Shown: positions 16,161 through 27,156, counted from the first letter of the stretch. The stretch is DNA of 64,000 bases from Paludibacter sp. (GCF_009712605.1 NZ_WASO01000014.1:248001-312000); one strand, 5' to 3'. Notes: generated from the sequence alone by a model not told the origin. Made by a program: numbers and translations.

Positions 16161-17219
16161 ATGAATAAGAATGTAATAGCGATACTTATATGTTTACTGC
16201 TTGTCCCGTCTGTCGATGCACAACGTGGCAAGCTGGTGCAAAAATTGCTGGCGAAGCGTTTGGAAGCATCGTCGGCGGAGAATACCGGTCCGACTCCCGA
16301 TTACAATAATCTCTTCTTTTGGGCAGCTTCGCCGTTGAAGCACGACAATAGCGACTCTATTCCGTCTTTTCTTGCAAACGAACCGCGTGACCAACGCGCT
16401 GATGTTTTCTTTATTCATCCGACTTCGTTTTCGCAGGATGTGAAAGAGGGAGCCTGGAATGCCGATTTGACGGATGCAACCCTGAACAGTCAAACCGATT
16501 CACGATCCATTTTATATCAGGCTTCCGTTTTTAATGGTAGTTGTCGGGTATTTGCTCCGCGTTATCGTCAGGCTAACCTGAAGGCATTCTTCATTCGCAC
16601 CACACCTGCTGCACAAAAGGCTTTTGATTTGGCCTACAGTGATGTGAAGCAGGCTTTTGAATATTATCTGACACATTTCAATCACAATCGTCCTATTATT
16701 ATTGCTTCACACAGTCAGGGAAGCCTTCATGCGATTCGTCTGCTGCAGGAGCTTTTTGATGGCAAACCGTTGCAAAAACAGCTCGTGTGTGCTTATGTCA
16801 TAGGTTATCAGATTCCCAAGACTTCTTTCAAATCGATTCCTTTGGGTAAAACGGCCGATGCGACGGGATGCGTTGTGGGCTGGCGTAGCTATCAGAAAGG
16901 AGAGATTCCGGCAGGAGTAAAAGCGGAGAAGGATAATTCTCTTTGTGTGAATCCTTTGACATGGACAGACGAAACGTCTCCGGCTTCTTCAAAACTCAAT
17001 CATGGTTCTCTGATGACGTTTAATTTGTTACGAAACCCGGGGCCGGCAGCAGAGATTGAGCCCTCATCTCATATTCTGTGGGTGGAATTGCCTGATAATG
17101 TAGGTGAAAAGATCAAATCGACAAAAAATCTTCATGTTTACGATTACAATCTTTTCTGGATGAATATCCGCGAAAATGTAAGAACGAGGATTGATGCGTT
17201 TGAAAAAGTGAGGAAATAG
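16161..17219 (+). CDS. DUF3089-family exported hydrolase-like protein
   Basis: This protein has 352 residues from the ATG at 16161, which opens the signal peptide MNKNVIAILICLLLVPSVDA. The body resembles the DUF3089 family, an alpha/beta-hydrolase-like group: DVFFIHPTSF, VFAPRYRQANLKAFF and the nucleophile-like ASHSQGSLHA (Ser near residue 179) are visible. It may be a periplasmic esterase or lipase, but the substrate is unknown. An upstream start at 16122 would put 13 residues before the signal and is less likely. It converges on parE across a hairpin. Confidence 0.8.
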   Translation: MNKNVIAILICLLLVPSVDAQRGKLVQKLLAKRLEASSAENTGPTPDYNNLFFWAASPLKHDNSDSIPSFLANEPRDQRADVFFIHPTSFSQDVKEGAWNADLTDATLNSQTDSRSILYQASVFNGSCRVFAPRYRQANLKAFFIRTTPAAQKAFDLAYSDVKQAFEYYLTHFNHNRPIIIASHSQGSLHAIRLLQELFDGKPLQKQLVCAYVIGYQIPKTSFKSIPLGKTADATGCVVGWRSYQKGEIPAGVKAEKDNSLCVNPLTWTDETSPASSKLNHGSLMTFNLLRNPGPAAEIEPSSHILWVELPDNVGEKIKSTKNLHVYDYNLFWMNIRENVRTRIDAFEKVRK

Positions 17220-17225
17220 GGGGTG

Positions 17226-17263
17226 CTCAGTATACAGCAATCAAGTGTTTGCTGCATACTGAG
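17226..17263. terminator. Hairpin between convergent genes
   Basis: CTCAGTATACAGCAA pairs with TTGCTGCATACTGAG with one bulge, around a short loop. It lies between the ends of the DUF3089 gene and parE. The T-run is weak, so terminator function is likely but not certain. Confidence 0.6.
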
Positions 17264-17272
17264 TAAAAGTTG

Positions 17273-19135
17273 TTAATCTGTATAGTCTTCTTCGATTACC
17301 AGATTTTCTATAATGAACTCCTGACGCTCGGGAGTATTATTTCCCATGTAGAACTCAAGTAATGTGGAAACCGAATCTTCTCTTTTCAGCGTAACCGGAT
17401 CGAGGCGGATATCTTTGCCAATGAAATGGCGGAACTCATCGGGCGAGATTTCACCTAACCCTTTGAATCGGGTCATTTCAGGATTTGGTCCCAGCTTTTT
17501 AATAGCATTTTGTTTTTCTTCGTCGGAATAGCAGTAGATAGTTTCTTTCTTGTTTCTTACCCTGAAAAGTGGTGTTTGAAGAATATAAACATGTCCTTTT
17601 TTGACAAGATCCGGGAAGAATTGCAGGAAAAAAGTAATGAGTAGCAGGCGTATGTGCATTCCGTCGACGTCGGCATCGGTTGCTACAATTACTTTGTTAT
17701 AGCGTAGGTTTTCAATTCCTTCTTCAATATTCAGAGCAGCCTGCAGCAGGTTGAACTCTTCGTTTTCGTAAACAATTTTCTTGGTAAGTCCGAAGCTGTT
17801 CAATGGTTTACCACGCAAACTAAATACGGCCTGTGTGTTTACATCCCGGCTTTTAGTGATAGATCCACTCGCTGAATCACCCTCGGTAATGAAGATGCAG
17901 GAATTTTCGCGTTGATCGCCTTTGGCATCGTTGTAGTGCACGCGGCAGTCACGCAGTTTCTTGTTATGAAGACTTACCTTTTTCGCTCTTTCGCGCGCAA
18001 GCTTCGTAACACCGGCAATGGCTTTACGCTCCTTTTCCGAATCCTGAATTTTCTTTAGCAGAATATCAGAACTCTCCAGATTCTTATGCAGGTAGTTGTC
18101 AACTTCTTTCTTTACAAAGTCACCGATAAATTTACTTACGGAAGGACCCTCGGGGCCAACATCTTTCGACCCGAGTTTGATTTTTGTTTGCGATTCGAAA
18201 ACTGGTTCTTCCACGCTGATCGAAACCGCCGCCACTAATCCGTTACGGATATCGGTGACTTCCATGTTTTTGTTGTAGTATTCTTTGATGGTTCGGGCAA
18301 TTGCCTCACGGAATGCACTTTGGTGTGTACCTCCCTGTGTAGTATGCTGTCCGTTTACAAAAGAGTAATACTCTTCACCATACTGATCGGTATGGGTAAA
18401 AGCAATTTCGATATCTTCTCCCTTCAGGTGAATGATAGGATAGAGACATTCCGAAGTAATGTTTTCATTTAACAGGTCAAGAAGCCCGTTTTTGGAATAA
18501 AAACGTTTGCCGTTGAAGATGATTGCCAATCCGGTATTAAGATAGGCATAGTTCCGCAACATCGTTTCGATGTAATCTTCACGGTATTTGTAATTGGTGA
18601 AAATAGTATTGTCCGGAACAAATTCCACCAGAGTTCCGTTGGATTCCGATGTCTTCTGAAGCGGTGATTCGGAAGTGATTTTACCTTTGGAAAATTCAGC
18701 GTGTTTCATTTCTCCTTCACGGTAACTTTCCACCATGAATTGAGACGACAGTGCATTGACGGCTTTTGTACCCACACCATTCAAACCTACGGACTTTTTA
18801 AAGGCTTTTGAGTCGTATTTACCACCGGTGTTCATCACCGAGACAGCATCCACCATCTTGCCCAATGGTATTCCACGTCCAAAGTCACGTATGCGAACGG
18901 TACCATCTTTCACGTTTACCTGAATTGTGTTCCCGTTACCCATACGAAACTCGTCGATTGAGTTGTCGAGGACTTCTTTGAGCAACACATACACGCCATC
19001 GTCGGGATAAGTTCCATCGCCTAATTTTCCGATGTACATACCCGGGCGGCGGCGTACGTGCTCCAACCCTTCAAGCGTAATAATATTGTCGTCTGTATAG
19101 CTACTTGATTGTGAATTGAGTTTGATATCGTCCAT
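17273..19135 (-). CDS. parE: DNA topoisomerase IV subunit B
   Basis: This is a type IIA topoisomerase ATPase subunit, 620 residues, that works with ParC to unlink daughter chromosomes. The GHKL ATPase domain is clear from [15 protein letters not shown] and the DNSIDEF and [12 protein letters not shown] motifs. The Toprim domain carries TEGDSASGS and [12 protein letters not shown], and the end has RFKGLGEI. The length and compact C-terminus match Bacteroidota ParE rather than the longer GyrB. parC is not in the window. A promoter box lies 20 bp upstream, so the leader is only about 14 bases. Confidence 0.88.
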   Translation of the reverse strand: MDDIKLNSQSSSYTDDNIITLEGLEHVRRRPGMYIGKLGDGTYPDDGVYVLLKEVLDNSIDEFRMGNGNTIQVNVKDGTVRIRDFGRGIPLGKMVDAVSVMNTGGKYDSKAFKKSVGLNGVGTKAVNALSSQFMVESYREGEMKHAEFSKGKITSESPLQKTSESNGTLVEFVPDNTIFTNYKYREDYIETMLRNYAYLNTGLAIIFNGKRFYSKNGLLDLLNENITSECLYPIIHLKGEDIEIAFTHTDQYGEEYYSFVNGQHTTQGGTHQSAFREAIARTIKEYYNKNMEVTDIRNGLVAAVSISVEEPVFESQTKIKLGSKDVGPEGPSVSKFIGDFVKKEVDNYLHKNLESSDILLKKIQDSEKERKAIAGVTKLARERAKKVSLHNKKLRDCRVHYNDAKGDQRENSCIFITEGDSASGSITKSRDVNTQAVFSLRGKPLNSFGLTKKIVYENEEFNLLQAALNIEEGIENLRYNKVIVATDADVDGMHIRLLLITFFLQFFPDLVKKGHVYILQTPLFRVRNKKETIYCYSDEEKQNAIKKLGPNPEMTRFKGLGEISPDEFRHFIGKDIRLDPVTLKREDSVSTLLEFYMGNNTPERQEFIIENLVIEEDYTD

Positions 19136-19155
19136 GTTTTTTCCTATTGTTCAAG

Positions 19156-19163
19156 CAAAGATA
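19156..19163 (-). promoter_or_regulatory. -7 promoter box for parE
   Basis: The minus strand reads TATCTTTG, a match to TAnnTTTG, 20 bp from the parE ATG. Confidence 0.5.
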
Positions 19164-19258
19164 ATAAAAATACAGGAAACGAAAATTGAAGAAAATATCT
19201 TGACAGAAGGAAATTGAAAAATATTATATATGAGATTGAATATCTGTGTTATATATGT

Positions 19259-20065
19259 TTATTTCCAAAAATTATAGAAATGGTGAACGGGTCCGTGTCC
19301 GCGTGAGATGGAGTAGGGAGCTCCCTGAAGAATAGCCTCCGAAATGTAGGTTTTGGCTTTGCATACTGCTTCTGTTACATTCATCCCATGTGCCAGAAAT
19401 GAAGCGATGGCCGAAGAGAGCGTGCAGCCGGTTCCGTGGGTATTACCGGTGTCAATTTTTGGAGAACGAAATTGGAGCGTTTCGTTGGTTTCGGCATTGA
19501 ATAAAATATCCACCAGCTCATTTCCCCTAAGATGCCCGCCTTTAAGCAATACCGATGTTTTTCCGTTAAAGGATAACTCCTGAGCAGCCTCTTGCATCTG
19601 TTTTGCCGAATCGATGGAAAATCCGGTAAATTTTTCAGCTTCCGGAATGTTTGGCGTGATAATTCTTGCTATCGGAAGAAGATCGTTTTTCATCACTTTC
19701 AGGGCATTCTTCTGAAGTAGAGGATTTCCAGTCGTGGCTACCATCACCGGATCGATAACGATATTACTCACCGGATAATCTGCAAGAGCTTCACATGCAG
19801 CAATAATCTGTTCGTTGTCGTGCAACATGCCGATCTTAATGGCATCGGCTCCGTAATCTTCCAATACAGAGTTGATTTGTCCTTTGATAAAATTTGTTGG
19901 TACCGGGTGAATGCCATATACACCCTGACTATTCTGGTCGACAATAGCTGTGATGGCCGACATGGCATAGCAACCGCAGGCCGAAATGGTTTTAATATCC
20001 GCCTGAATACCTGCCCCGCCGCATGGATCGCTTCCTGCTATGGTCAATACTCTTTTGTATTGCAT
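19259..20065 (-). CDS. thiD: Hydroxymethylpyrimidine/phosphomethylpyrimidine kinase
   Basis: ThiD phosphorylates HMP and then HMP-phosphate to give HMP-pyrophosphate, the pyrimidine half of thiamin. The protein of 268 residues begins VLTIAGSDPCGGAGIQADIK, the PfkB-type ThiD N-terminus. It has DPVMVATTGNPLL near residue 105 and the anion-hole DTGNTHGTGCTLSSAIAS near residue 207, with the catalytic Cys/Asp region. It is the last gene of the minus-strand thiamin operon, 9 bp after thiL. Confidence 0.93.
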   Translation of the reverse strand: MQYKRVLTIAGSDPCGGAGIQADIKTISACGCYAMSAITAIVDQNSQGVYGIHPVPTNFIKGQINSVLEDYGADAIKIGMLHDNEQIIAACEALADYPVSNIVIDPVMVATTGNPLLQKNALKVMKNDLLPIARIITPNIPEAEKFTGFSIDSAKQMQEAAQELSFNGKTSVLLKGGHLRGNELVDILFNAETNETLQFRSPKIDTGNTHGTGCTLSSAIASFLAHGMNVTEAVCKAKTYISEAILQGAPYSISRGHGPVHHFYNFWK

Positions 20066-20074
20066 TGTTTTTTG

Positions 20075-21076
20075 TTATAGAAAATGGTTGAAACCGGCTT
20101 TCCCCATCGAAATGGATTTTCCGTTCGATTGCCAGGTAATTATACCGGTACCTTCGGCAATAACGCCGATGGGGAAAAGCGGTTTGCCAAATTGTTTTTC
20201 GAAATCGCTTTTGAGCTGATCCGAACACTCTTTGTCGACTGTGAAAAGCAGCTCGTAATCTTCGCCGCCGGCGACAGCCAGTTCGGAAGCATTCCAGTTG
20301 TATTTGCCAACAATTTTTGTAAAAGCATCGGAATGGGGAAGCAAATCCAGATTGATTTCAGCACTTTTACCGGATGCTTTCAGTATGTGATATAAATCGG
20401 AGGCAATGCCATCGGAAATGTCCATCATGGCATGGACAGCGTGTTGTGTAGCCAGAAATTGACCTTCATTTATTCTTGGTTCTGGTTGGTGATGTTTGTC
20501 GATCAAATATTGTGCATCAGGCGACTTATTAGCTGCGTTCAGTATAAGTCCCAGACCGGCAGCCGAGTCTCCGAGATTTCCGGTGACATAAATAATGTCA
20601 CCTGCTTGCGCCATGCTGCGCCGCCGGGCTGTCCCTTTTCTGCATTTTCCGATCACACAAACATTGATAGCCAGATCTTTTGCCGATTTGGTAGTGTCTC
20701 CACCCAGTAGAGGAGTGGCATATTTTGCTGATATTTTGCGGTAACCCAGCATAAAAGCATCGAGAAATTCTATTTCGATTTCTTTTGGAATGGCTATGGA
20801 AAGAAACGATCTGATGGGAGTGGCACCCATGGCGGCAATGTCGCTCAGGTTGACTGCCAGTGATTTATATCCCAATTGATTAGGTGTGATGGCATCGCGA
20901 AGGAAATGAATATTCTCCATCAACAAATCGGTAGTAACCACCAGCTCTTCTTCGTCGTTCATTGGAAGAATAGCACAATCGTCGCCAATGCCGGTAATGT
21001 CGCTTCCAAGCAGATCGCCAAACCAGGGTTTGAATCGTTCGATAAATCCGAATTCGCCTATTTCTTTCAGTTGCAT
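20075..21076 (-). CDS. thiL: Thiamin-monophosphate kinase
   Basis: ThiL makes the active cofactor thiamin diphosphate from thiamin monophosphate with ATP. The sequence has GEFGFIERF at the start, GDDCAIL near residue 35, TTDLLMENIHF, NLSDIAAMGATP and the Mg-binding DISDGIASD, all in the PurM/ThiL order. MQLKEIGEFG at 21076 is preferred over the ATG three codons further upstream. The gene follows thiF after a 129-base gap that contains a thiE-like remnant and precedes thiD by 9 bp. Confidence 0.93.
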   Translation of the reverse strand: MQLKEIGEFGFIERFKPWFGDLLGSDITGIGDDCAILPMNDEEELVVTTDLLMENIHFLRDAITPNQLGYKSLAVNLSDIAAMGATPIRSFLSIAIPKEIEIEFLDAFMLGYRKISAKYATPLLGGDTTKSAKDLAINVCVIGKCRKGTARRRSMAQAGDIIYVTGNLGDSAAGLGLILNAANKSPDAQYLIDKHHQPEPRINEGQFLATQHAVHAMMDISDGIASDLYHILKASGKSAEINLDLLPHSDAFTKIVGKYNWNASELAVAGGEDYELLFTVDKECSDQLKSDFEKQFGKPLFPIGVIAEGTGIITWQSNGKSISMGKAGFNHFL

Positions 21077-21087
21077 GGTCAACAATA

Positions 21088-21213
21088 TTAAACCTGTTTT
21101 TGTGAGATTTCAGCTTGCAAAGATTGCACTTTCATGGCTTGTTTCAATGTCTTGGCAGCATTTTCAGGATTGTCGGCCGAAACTATTGCCGAAGCAACGG
21201 CAATTTTATCTCT
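21088..21213 (-). pseudogene. Remnant of a thiamin-phosphate synthase C-terminus
   Basis: Between thiF and thiL an in-frame string of 41 codons without a start reads RDKIAVASAIVSADNPENAA and continues KTLKQAM before a stop at 21088-21090. This looks like the last helix-strand unit of ThiE, where a G/A-I-A-V-x-SAI motif is followed by a DPxxAAxxL helix. It overlaps the thiF stop in another frame. Two full ThiE-like genes exist in the operon, so this is probably the tail of a third, deleted copy. It could alternatively be a frameshifted extension of thiF. Confidence 0.55.
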
Positions 21214-21910
21214 TTACCGTATGTATCCGGTTGTGCATTCCGTCGTATAGCAATAGTTTGTCGGTCATCACTTCGCCCAATCCGGTGAGGATTTTTAGCA
21301 CTTCCAATGCCATCATGCTACCGATAACGCCGGGTATGGCACCCATCACACCTATTGGACTGGTGGCTTCGGCGGCTGCATGCCCAAACATATCTTTATA
21401 CGACATGCTACCGCGATAATTGAACACACTGAGTTGACCTTCCAGCTCACGGATGGCTCCGTGAACGAACGGAATGCCGAATTTCCGGCTTTTGCAGTCA
21501 ATCAAAAAACGCGATTTGAAATTGTCGGTAGCACCCACCACCACATCGAAGCCGGGAAACAAGCGATTGGCCGATTCGTCGGTCAACCATTCGTTATACA
21601 CTTCAATCCGGACTTCGGGGTTCATCGTTTGCAAGCGTTCGGCAGCAAGCAACGCTTTCGATTTGCCTAAATCAGAAGGTGCATATAATATTTGCCGTTG
21701 CAGGTTGGAAACAGACACCACATCGGGTTCCACAATCCCGATTCGCCCAACGCCTGCAGCAGTCAGGTATTGCAACACCGGGCAACCCAGTCCGCCTGCT
21801 CCGATGACCAACACGGATGCCCGTTTCAGCTTTTCCTGCATGCCGGGCGTAAAACCATTTATCCGCAGGTGGCGGTCATATTTCTCTTGTTCGAATGCGT
21901 TTAGTCCCAT
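21206..21910 (-). CDS. thiF: ThiS adenylyltransferase (ThiF/MoeB/HesA family)
   Basis: ThiF activates the C-terminal glycine of ThiS with ATP before sulfur transfer for thiazole synthesis. The 234-residue protein has the E1-like nucleotide site VLVIGAGGLGCPVLQYL, the Arg-rich LQRQILY, and DVVVGATDNFKSRFLID. The family's usual C-terminal CxxC zinc pair is missing: the protein ends at IHTVKR, shortly before the place where that motif normally occurs. That may reflect the same rearrangement that left the thiE remnant. It starts 3 bp after the thiH stop. Confidence 0.9.
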   Translation of the reverse strand: MGLNAFEQEKYDRHLRINGFTPGMQEKLKRASVLVIGAGGLGCPVLQYLTAAGVGRIGIVEPDVVSVSNLQRQILYAPSDLGKSKALLAAERLQTMNPEVRIEVYNEWLTDESANRLFPGFDVVVGATDNFKSRFLIDCKSRKFGIPFVHGAIRELEGQLSVFNYRGSMSYKDMFGHAAAEATSPIGVMGAIPGVIGSMMALEVLKILTGLGEVMTDKLLLYDGMHNRIHTVKR

Positions 21911-21913
21911 TTT

Positions 21914-23032
21914 TTATCGTGTTTGCAGGCACATGTCCCAGTCTTTCCACACCACTTCGTATCCTTTTGAACGTACCATGGTGGTAAATGTTTCGGGGTC
22001 GCGGTCGTCCGAAATGGCAAATTGTTCCAGCTCTTTGTTGTTCTCGGTATATCCGCCTGGGTCGGTGCGCGAGCCGGCACTCATCGTCGTTACTCCCAGT
22101 TGCACCAGATTATCTCTGAAAGCAGGGCGTTCACGTGTCGACAGGGCTATTTCCACCTCTTCGTTGAATATCCGGTAGGCACAAATCAATTGTAATAAAT
22201 CGGCGTCTGTCACAATGCTGTTGGGTTCAAACGAACCTTCGAACGGACGAATGCGCGGGAACGACACGCTGAAGCGACTTTGCCACCAGCGTTTTTCCAG
22301 ATAGTTCAGGTGCAGAGCTGTGAAGAAAGAATCGGTTCGCCAGTCTTCCAGTCCCAGCAGGCATCCAAGTCCTATTTTTCGCATTCCTGCTTCGCCGCAT
22401 CGGTCGCCCGTTTCCAACCGGAATTGCATATTGGCTTTTTTCCCCCGCGGATGATAGCCCGCGTAGCGTCCGGCATTGTACGTTTCCTGATACACATACA
22501 CGGCATACGCTCCTTCATCCACCAGACTCTGGTACTCTTCTGTTTTCATCGGCGCCACTTCCAATGATATTTGTGCAAACATCGGGCGCAGGAGTTTCAG
22601 CATTTTCTTCAGGTAGTCAGGTCCGTTTTGGCGCGGATGTTCGCCCGTGACAAGCAGCAGGTGTTCGAACCCCATTTGCTGAATCACGGTTGCTTCGCGT
22701 AGCGTTTGTGCCTCGTTGAGCGTGATGCGGGTTGTTTCGTTCTCGTGTCGGAAGCCACAATATACACAGGAATTGGTACATTCATTACTCAGATAGAGCG
22801 GGATGTACAATTGCAATGTTTTGCCGAAACGCTTTTGTGTCAGTTGGCGGCTCAGTACAGCCATTTGTTCCAGATAGGGTTGCGCTGCCGGCGAAATCAG
22901 TGCTTTGAAATCTTCGAGGTCGCGTTTGCCCTGTTTCGCAAGTGTCCGTTCCACATCGGCAGCTGTTTTTGCGTAAATCGATGCCTGTGTCGTTTCCCAT
23001 TCATGTTGCTGAAATATATCAAAAAATGTCAT
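21914..23032 (-). CDS. thiH: 2-iminoacetate synthase (radical SAM tyrosine lyase)
   Basis: ThiH splits tyrosine with a [4Fe-4S]/SAM radical to supply dehydroglycine for the thiazole ring, in oxygen-free or low-oxygen cells. The CxxxCxxC cluster motif is NECTNSCVYCGFRHENE near residue 90. LVTGEHPRQNG and MSAGSRTDPGGY near residue 337 are ThiH-specific. At 372 residues it is full length. Use of thiH rather than the oxygen-dependent thiO suits an anaerobe. It is packed between thiG (11 bp) and thiF (3 bp). Confidence 0.95.
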   Translation of the reverse strand: MTFFDIFQQHEWETTQASIYAKTAADVERTLAKQGKRDLEDFKALISPAAQPYLEQMAVLSRQLTQKRFGKTLQLYIPLYLSNECTNSCVYCGFRHENETTRITLNEAQTLREATVIQQMGFEHLLLVTGEHPRQNGPDYLKKMLKLLRPMFAQISLEVAPMKTEEYQSLVDEGAYAVYVYQETYNAGRYAGYHPRGKKANMQFRLETGDRCGEAGMRKIGLGCLLGLEDWRTDSFFTALHLNYLEKRWWQSRFSVSFPRIRPFEGSFEPNSIVTDADLLQLICAYRIFNEEVEIALSTRERPAFRDNLVQLGVTTMSAGSRTDPGGYTENNKELEQFAISDDRDPETFTTMVRSKGYEVVWKDWDMCLQTR

Positions 23033-23043
23033 GGCGCAGCTGT

Positions 23044-23817
23044 TTATAGATTGTACAAGAATGATGTCAGCGGACTTGAAGCATCTGCTTTGTCTAATCT
23101 AGGAGCCAGTCGCGCTTCATAGGCTATCCGTCCGGCTTCCACAGCTAATCGGAATGCATGAGCCATGGCAACCGGATTTTCCGAAACGGCAATAGCAGTG
23201 TTTACCAACACGGCATCGGCGCCCAACTCCATTGCTTCGGCTGCATGGGATGGTGCACCAATTCCTGCATCCACCACCACAGGCACAGTACTTTGTTCGA
23301 TGATGATGCGCAGAAAGTCGCGGGTTTGCAATCCCATATTCGTTCCTATCGGCGCTCCGAGTGGCATTACGGCAGCAGCACCCGCATCTTCCAGCTTTTT
23401 ACACAGCACCGGATCGGCCTGAATGTAGGGCAACACGATAAAACCGTCTTTTGCCAACTCCCGACAGGCCGCCAGAGTTTCTTCTCCGTCGGCCAGCAGG
23501 TATTTCGGGTCGGGATGTATCTCCAGTTTCAGCCAGTTGGTGCCTAGCGCCTCCCGTGCGAGTTGTGCCGCGAAAATGGCTTCCTTCGCTGTACGCACTC
23601 CCGAGGTGTTGGGCAACAGATGGAGGTGCGGATGCTTCAAATGGGCGATCATGTCATCGTTTTCGTTGTGCATATCGATGCGCTTCAAAGCCACGGTGAC
23701 TAATTCCGATTGCGATGCGAGTACGGCCTCTTCCATCACCTGATTCGAACTGAATTTTCCCGAGCCGGTAAACAGTCGCGACGAGAATTCCCGTCCCTGT
23801 ATGATTAATGGTTCCAT
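23044..23817 (-). CDS. thiG: Thiazole synthase
   Basis: ThiG is the (beta/alpha)8 enzyme that condenses deoxyxylulose phosphate, dehydroglycine and ThiS-thiocarboxylate into the thiazole phosphate. Residues seen include [15 protein letters not shown] at the N-terminus, the Schiff-base lysine region [13 protein letters not shown] near residue 45, [12 protein letters not shown], and [20 protein letters not shown] near residue 180. It has 257 residues, as usual. It lies 44 bp after thiE, a gap filled by a dispersed hairpin repeat. Confidence 0.95.
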   Translation of the reverse strand: MEPLIIQGREFSSRLFTGSGKFSSNQVMEEAVLASQSELVTVALKRIDMHNENDDMIAHLKHPHLHLLPNTSGVRTAKEAIFAAQLAREALGTNWLKLEIHPDPKYLLADGEETLAACRELAKDGFIVLPYIQADPVLCKKLEDAGAAAVMPLGAPIGTNMGLQTRDFLRIIIEQSTVPVVVDAGIGAPSHAAEAMELGADAVLVNTAIAVSENPVAMAHAFRLAVEAGRIAYEARLAPRLDKADASSPLTSFLYNL

Positions 23818-23833
23818 ATTCTTTTTTTGTTTT

Positions 23834-23861
23834 AAAAGTCCCCTTTAGGGGATTTAGGGGT
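23834..23861. repeat. 28-bp dispersed hairpin repeat inside the thi operon
   Basis: AAAAGTCCCC, TTTA, GGGGATTT, AGGGGT read in order; its reverse complement occurs with one mismatch at 10381-10408. It folds as CCCC-TTTA-GGGG and abuts the thiE stop codon, in the only gap over 30 bp among thiC through thiF. Confidence 0.65.
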
Positions 23862-24494
23862 TTATTTCAATTTTTCAAGATAGAGACCGGTATTTTCTTC
23901 GATGGCTTCATTTGCCACAATAGCTCCTGCCAGCGCAATGCCATGCACTCCGGTCGAAAGAATATCGGCTACATCGTCTGCCACAATTCCGCCGATAGCT
24001 ACTACGGGAATCCGGATATCGAGGCTTTTCATTGCCGACAAAATGGTTCTGTAGCCTTCCATTCCCAGTATCGGACTCAGATTTTTCTTTGTCGTGGTAA
24101 AACGGAAAGGTCCCAGTCCGATATAATAAGGTTGTTGAATAGCCAGTGACTTTATATCGTCCAGCGTGTTGGCCGTGGCACCGATAATTTTTCCTTTACC
24201 CAGTATTTTTCGGGCTTCTGTCACTGTCACGTCCGATTTGCCAAGGTGCACACCGTGTGCTCTGCATTTTAGTGCAATGTCGGCACGGTCGTTGATAATC
24301 AGTACCGCATTGTGAGCTTCGGCCACGGGTAAAATTCGTTTTGCTTCCGCAATGATCGTGTCGTCATTGGTTTCTTTCATGCGCAATTGCACCCATCGGC
24401 AACCGCTTCGTATGGCTCGAATGGCTTGCTCGCTGTGGCTCAAATTTTCATGCGCCACGGTGATAAATTGCAGTTTCCCTATTTCGTGTTTCAT
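23862..24494 (-). CDS. thiE: Thiamin-phosphate synthase
   Basis: ThiE joins HMP-pyrophosphate and thiazole phosphate. The 210-residue TIM-barrel shows VQLRMKE near residue 37, LIINDRADIALKCRAHGVHLG near residue 66 (the Mg/pyrophosphate site), and the GPFRFTTTKKN loop near residue 128. The end is GIALAGAIVANE. These active-site strings are better preserved than in the second ThiE-like gene next to it, so this one is taken as the true synthase. It is 30 bp after the TenI-like gene. Confidence 0.9.
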   Translation of the reverse strand: MKHEIGKLQFITVAHENLSHSEQAIRAIRSGCRWVQLRMKETNDDTIIAEAKRILPVAEAHNAVLIINDRADIALKCRAHGVHLGKSDVTVTEARKILGKGKIIGATANTLDDIKSLAIQQPYYIGLGPFRFTTTKKNLSPILGMEGYRTILSAMKSLDIRIPVVAIGGIVADDVADILSTGVHGIALAGAIVANEAIEENTGLYLEKLK

Positions 24495-24524
24495 TCCAAA
24501 TTCAGTGTTGTAATATTTGTGTAC

Positions 24525-25085
24525 CTACTCCCCTTTGGTGGTCGGGGGTAATGCCTGCCACACACTTCCCAGCATGGCATAATCGTCGAATCCGAGCGCT
24601 TCAACTTCGGAAATCCGTTCCTGAGTGATTCCTCCCAGTGCCACTATTTGGAAGTTGCGGGGCTTTTGTAGTGCTTTTCGCAACAGTTCCATATCCCATT
24701 CGCGGCTGTAACCCTGTTTCGACACCGACGGAAACAACGGACTGAACAACACATAATCTATCCCCGCAGGAATGTGGTCAAGTGCTGCTATCTCGTGTGC
24801 GGTAGTGCTTTTTGTTCCGCAATAGTCAACATAGTGTCCAATCATCTCTTTGTTTCGTTCGTTGAAATGCAGGCCGCGTACCGAAAATACGGTTGCCAGC
24901 TCGAAATGACTGTGCAGCATGATACGCGAATGAAACCTGTTTTCGATTTTGCTGAGCAGTTTTTCCATTTCTACTTTGGTTGCATCGGGTTTTCGCAGGT
25001 GCAAACAGGGCAAGCCTTCTGCAAACAGCGCATTGATTCTGGTGGCTTCTCCTTCAAAAAAGCCGGGTTGACTGATGGCTATCAT
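24525..25085 (-). CDS. TenI-like thiazole tautomerase
   Basis: This is a shorter ThiE-fold protein of 186 residues. It shares the fold (LHLRKPDA, RGLHFNERN, CGTKSTTAHEI, LFSPLFPSVSKQGY) but lacks the ThiE DRAD metal site and GVHLG string. TenI isomerises the thiazole product to its aromatic form and is often encoded beside thiE. The assignment is from the family pattern and the operon. It lies 6 bp after thiS and 30 bp before thiE. Confidence 0.75.
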   Translation of the reverse strand: MIAISQPGFFEGEATRINALFAEGLPCLHLRKPDATKVEMEKLLSKIENRFHSRIMLHSHFELATVFSVRGLHFNERNKEMIGHYVDYCGTKSTTAHEIAALDHIPAGIDYVLFSPLFPSVSKQGYSREWDMELLRKALQKPRNFQIVALGGITQERISEVEALGFDDYAMLGSVWQALPPTTKGE

Positions 25086-25091
25086 GGCCGG

Positions 25092-25295
25092 TTATCCTCC
25101 GCAACAGGCTTTAATCACCAGCAGTTTGTCATTCTCGGTAAGTGTCGTCGATTTCCATGCCGAGCGGGGCACTACACTTTCGTTGATGGCCACGGCAATG
25201 CCACCTATCTGCAATTGCAGTACTTCGGTCACCAAACGATGCACATTCACATCGCTAGCTATTTCCTGTATTTGTTCGTTGATATAGATGTTCAT
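25092..25295 (-). CDS. thiS: Sulfur carrier protein ThiS
   Basis: ThiS is the ubiquitin-like carrier whose C-terminal Gly-Gly is adenylated by ThiF and then thiocarboxylated. This 67-residue protein starts MNIYINEQIQ, carries GIAVAINESVVPRS near residue 32 and ends VIKACCGG. The diglycine end is intact; two adjacent Cys before it are unusual. It sits 11 bp after thiC and 6 bp before the tenI-like gene. Confidence 0.93.
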   Translation of the reverse strand: MNIYINEQIQEIASDVNVHRLVTEVLQLQIGGIAVAINESVVPRSAWKSTTLTENDKLLVIKACCGG

Positions 25296-25306
25296 GTTTC
25301 AGTATT

Positions 25307-27007
<1,701 letters not shown>

Positions 27008-27073
27008 TTAATTTGTAAGCGTATACAAAGGGGTACGAAACAATTAAAAAAATTGAAGAGAAACTATGAATAA

Positions 27074-27147
27074 ATTCCTACGTCGGCATTACCCGCATCA
27101 GGTTCATAGGGTATAATCTCAGCCTGTAAAGTAAGGCACCCCTTTTT
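27074..27147 (-). promoter_or_regulatory. TPP riboswitch controlling the thiamin operon
   Basis: Read on the minus strand, the leader contains GGGGTGCC, GGCTGAGATTATACCC, then GAACCTGATGCGGGTAATGC and CGTAGGAA, the fixed parts of the THI box. Thiamin diphosphate binding should reduce expression of thiC and the genes behind it. The leader runs from about 27147 down to the thiC start at 27004. Confidence 0.96.
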
Positions 27148-27156
27148 TGTGTGCTG

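Noticed and set aside
23862-25085. Considered that the two ThiE-like genes are a recent duplication
   Set aside because: The two proteins differ in length and active-site strings and fit ThiE and TenI separately.
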